DNA of 64,000 nt from assembly GCF_000963925.1 (NCBI RefSeq), contig NZ_BAMV01000011.1, forward strand, positions 186,001-250,000. The letters run 5' to 3'. Source of the stretch: Acetobacter cibinongensis (GTDB taxonomy: Bacteria; Pseudomonadota; Alphaproteobacteria; Acetobacterales; Acetobacteraceae). Under the pieces are notes generated by a model that searched no databases, was not told where the DNA came from, and worked only from the letters and a program-made list of their open reading frames with translations. Position numbers and translations under genes: made by a program. Of the stretch, positions 61,890 through 64,000 are shown one piece after another (within the stretch, counting starts at the first letter, position 1; every line of letters starts with the position of its first letter).

Positions 61890-64000
61890 TTAGGCGAGTG
61901 TCATCAGACTGGCGTTACCGCCTGCCGCCGTTGTGTTGATACTGCAGGACTGTTCCTCCAGCACACACTCAGTGCCCGGCAGGCTTGTGCCTGTGATCCA
62001 TGCTGACGCAATGGGGTAATCACCAGCGGAGAGAGCTTTGCGTGCTGCGGCGAAAGCCTCATCATCCCGCTCGGCCAGCACAATAGCGCAAGGCCTTGCT
62101 GTAGCACTGCTGACAATTTCAATGACGTTTTGCAGGGTGGCGGGGAGGGAAGAATGCCAGACGGCAGCAGAGTCGTGGGCCAGAACCAGCGCTTTATTCC
62201 CGCCAGAAAGAGCAAGCGAGATCTGGTTATACAGTCCGGACTTGGTCGCTGGAATACACAGGATGTTTCCGCGTGGCATCAGGCTATACAGGTTTTTCTC
62301 ACCAACGGGGCCGGGCAGGGTACATTCCCCTCCAACCAGAGGTGTTCGGCTTAGCGTTGCGGCGGTTGCAGCGCCGACGCTCTCGCCTTGCTCACGTAGC
62401 CAGTCCGTCCAGGCCCGCATGGAATCCGGCAGCTTGCCCCGTACCAGTGGCCCGACTGCTGGGGCCTGTGCCAGCAGGCGGCGTAGTATCAGTGGGCCGC
62501 CTGCTTTTGGCCCGGTGCCGGAAAGGCCACGCCCGCCAAAAGGCTGCACGCCAACAACAGCCCCAATGGTGTTGCGGTTTACATACAGGTTACCGGCCTC
62601 AACATGCGAGAGCACATGCGTGACGGTGGACTCAATCCTTGTATGCAGCCCGAATGTCAGGCCGTATCCTGTACCATTAATGTCTGTCAGCAAACGGTCC
62701 AAGTCTGTCCGGGCATAGCGTAAAACATGCAGAACCGGCCCAAAAACCTCAGCCCCCATTTCCCGCACAGAGGTAATTTCAATTAACGTTGGCGGTACAA
62801 AGCTGCCATTGGCGCAGGCTTCAGGCAGAGGCAGTGCGTAAACGGGTGCTTTTTTGGCGCGGAAGGCTTCAATATGTTTGGTAATGCCGTCTGCTGCCTC
62901 TGCTGTAATAACCGGCCCAACATCCGTGGCAAGATGTGCGGGGTTGCCAAGGCGCAGCTCGCGCATGGCCCCTCGGAGCATGGTGAGAATATGGTCAGCA
63001 CAGTCTTCCTGCACGCAGAGCAGCCGCAAGGCGGAGCAACGCTGTCCTGCACTGTCAAATGCTGAGGCCACGACATCTGCCACCACCTGTTCCGCCAGAG
63101 CTGAAGAATCAACAATCATGGCGTTCTGGCCACCGGTTTCCGCAATAAACGGAATAGGCTGGCCCGTGTGTGTACGGCGTGCTTCAATCTGACGGTTGAT
63201 GATTTGTGCGACAACGGTTGAGCCGGTGAACATAACACCAGACACATGCTCATCCCCAACCAGAGCGGCACCGGTTTCTCCATCGCCCGTCAAAAGCTGC
63301 ACGGCACCCGCAGGCACACCGGCTTGGTGCAGAATATCAACTGCAAGGGCTGCAATAAGGGGTGTTTCTTCAGCAGGTTTTGCCAAAACAACGTTACCAG
63401 CAGCAAGGGCCGCAGCAATCTGACCAAGGAAAATGGCCAGCGGAAAATTCCAGGGGCTGATGCAGGCCACAATGCCAAGGGGCACATGGGTAGCGTTCGT
63501 GAAGTCTTTGCGGATGGTTGCGCTGTAATAGCGCAGGAAGTCCACCGCTTCCCGTACCTCTGCAATACCATTTGGCAGAGACTTCCCGGCTTCACGGGAG
63601 AGAAGAGCCAGTAATTCATCCTGGCGTTCTTCCAGAAGATCAGAGGCTTTTTCCAAAATATCAGCGCGTTGCGCCGGAGGTGTGTCGGCCCAGGCCGTTT
63701 TTGCTTTCTTGGCGGCTATAGCCGCTTTTGCCACGATCTCTGGTGTTGCCTGAATAACGGTTCCCACACAGTCCGAGCGGTCAGCCGGGTTGGTGACGGG
63801 CTGTGCGTCCCCTTTAGGTTTGAGGCCTGCAACCAGAGGAGCAGACTTCCAGCTTTTGGGGGCTTTTTCTATGCCAGCAGCAAGATCCGCTAACACTTTG
63901 TCATCTGCCAGGTCTGTGCCTGCGGAATTGCGGCGTTCTGGCGCAAACAGATCTGTGGGTTTATGAATTTCTGTATGCGGTGCTCCATACGGCGTAAAAC
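61890..64000 (-). CDS. putA: Bifunctional PutA, L-glutamate gamma-semialdehyde (P5C) dehydrogenase part (5' end outside window)
   Basis: The frame is open to the window edge on the minus strand; the internal TTG/GTG-type starts near 63896 are not the real start, because the upstream sequence continues as FTPYGAPHTEIHKPTD, then NSAGTDLADDKV, matching the PutA linker before the aldehyde dehydrogenase domain. Visible are SPWNFPLAIFLGQ, the catalytic Cys in SAGQRCSALRLL, the Glu in FIAETGGQNAM, and the C-terminal extension of long PutA proteins. It oxidises P5C to glutamate; the proline dehydrogenase half should lie beyond the window. Its presence suggests proline use as carbon and nitrogen source. 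Confidence 0.93.
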   Translation of the reverse strand, partial: FTPYGAPHTEIHKPTDLFAPERRNSAGTDLADDKVLADLAAGIEKAPKSWKSAPLVAGLKPKGDAQPVTNPADRSDCVGTVIQATPEIVAKAAIAAKKAKTAWADTPPAQRADILEKASDLLEERQDELLALLSREAGKSLPNGIAEVREAVDFLRYYSATIRKDFTNATHVPLGIVACISPWNFPLAIFLGQIAAALAAGNVVLAKPAEETPLIAALAVDILHQAGVPAGAVQLLTGDGETGAALVGDEHVSGVMFTGSTVVAQIINRQIEARRTHTGQPIPFIAETGGQNAMIVDSSALAEQVVADVVASAFDSAGQRCSALRLLCVQEDCADHILTMLRGAMRELRLGNPAHLATDVGPVITAEAADGITKHIEAFRAKKAPVYALPLPEACANGSFVPPTLIEITSVREMGAEVFGPVLHVLRYARTDLDRLLTDINGTGYGLTFGLHTRIESTVTHVLSHVEAGNLYVNRNTIGAVVGVQPFGGRGLSGTGPKAGGPLILRRLLAQAPAVGPLVRGKLPDSMRAWTDWLREQGESVGAATAATLSRTPLVGGECTLPGPVGEKNLYSLMPRGNILCIPATKSGLYNQISLALSGGNKALVLAHDSAAVWHSSLPATLQNVIEIVSSATARPCAIVLAERDDEAFAAARKALSAGDYPIASAWITGTSLPGTECVLEEQSCSINTTAAGGNASLMTLA

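Noticed and set aside
1-64000. CRISPR array, prophage or insertion sequence
   Set aside because: No regularly spaced repeats, no phage structural genes and no transposase were seen.

Overview
The window is a gene-dense stretch of an alphaproteobacterial chromosome, most likely an acetic acid bacterium (Acetobacteraceae, Acetobacter-like). The basis is the gene order (rpoZ-rel-acpS-lepB-rnc-era; pyrH-frr-uppS-cdsA-dxr-rseP-bamA-skp-lpxD-fabZ-lpxA-lpxI; rnd-kdsD-lptC-lptA-lptB), the use of LpxI rather than LpxH, a long-form HPF, and a Hint-domain protein of a type I associate with this family. The genus is an inference; no rRNA gene is present.

Layout. 1-5.4 kb: end of rpoZ, then stringent response (rel), acpS, signal peptidase I, RNase III and Era in tightly overlapping order. 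5.5-18.3 kb: one long plus-strand run for pyrimidine nucleotides, translation recycling, isoprenoid and phospholipid precursors, outer-membrane assembly and lipid A, ending with a glyoxalase. 18.4-25.9 kb: a small membrane protein with a histidine-kinase-like H-box, then rpmH-rnpA-yidC-engB-argB and the lysine genes dapD-dapE. 26-28.8 kb (minus): yaiI-truA-fmt-def. 29-30.7 kb: a small heat-shock protein under a heat-shock-type promoter, its DUF1150 partner, and hpf. 31-35.6 kb (minus): LPS transport (lptB/A/C), kdsD and ribonuclease D.

36-46 kb: a ProP-like transporter, NUDIX hydrolase, rRNA methyltransferase, NCS1 permease, SDR, gmk, hldE, an AGE-family sugar epimerase and dnaB. 46.2-48.7 kb is the clearest accessory segment: a Hint (autoprocessing) domain protein divergent from an AT-rich serine recombinase, with a palindrome-rich leader between them. 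48.9-57.3 kb: an MscS-type channel, TetR regulator, a tiny lipoprotein, MlaF/MlaE, UDP-glucose dehydrogenase, RadA and tRNA-Gly(CCC). 57.3-58 kb is a 700-base intergenic stretch with a possible structured RNA and an AT-rich block. 58-64 kb: an outer-membrane barrel, an amino-acid permease, a DUF1275 protein and the 3' part of putA, which runs off the window.

Taken together the window is dominated by cell-envelope construction (lipid A, Kdo and heptose precursors, Lpt, Bam, Mla, YidC, phospholipid, undecaprenyl-PP) mixed with ribosome and RNA maturation. The regions least explained by known function are 46.2-48.7 kb and 57.3-58 kb. The best isolated oddities are the H-box protein at 18.4 kb, the missing rpoN between lptB and hpf, and the NUDIX gene with no conventional start codon.
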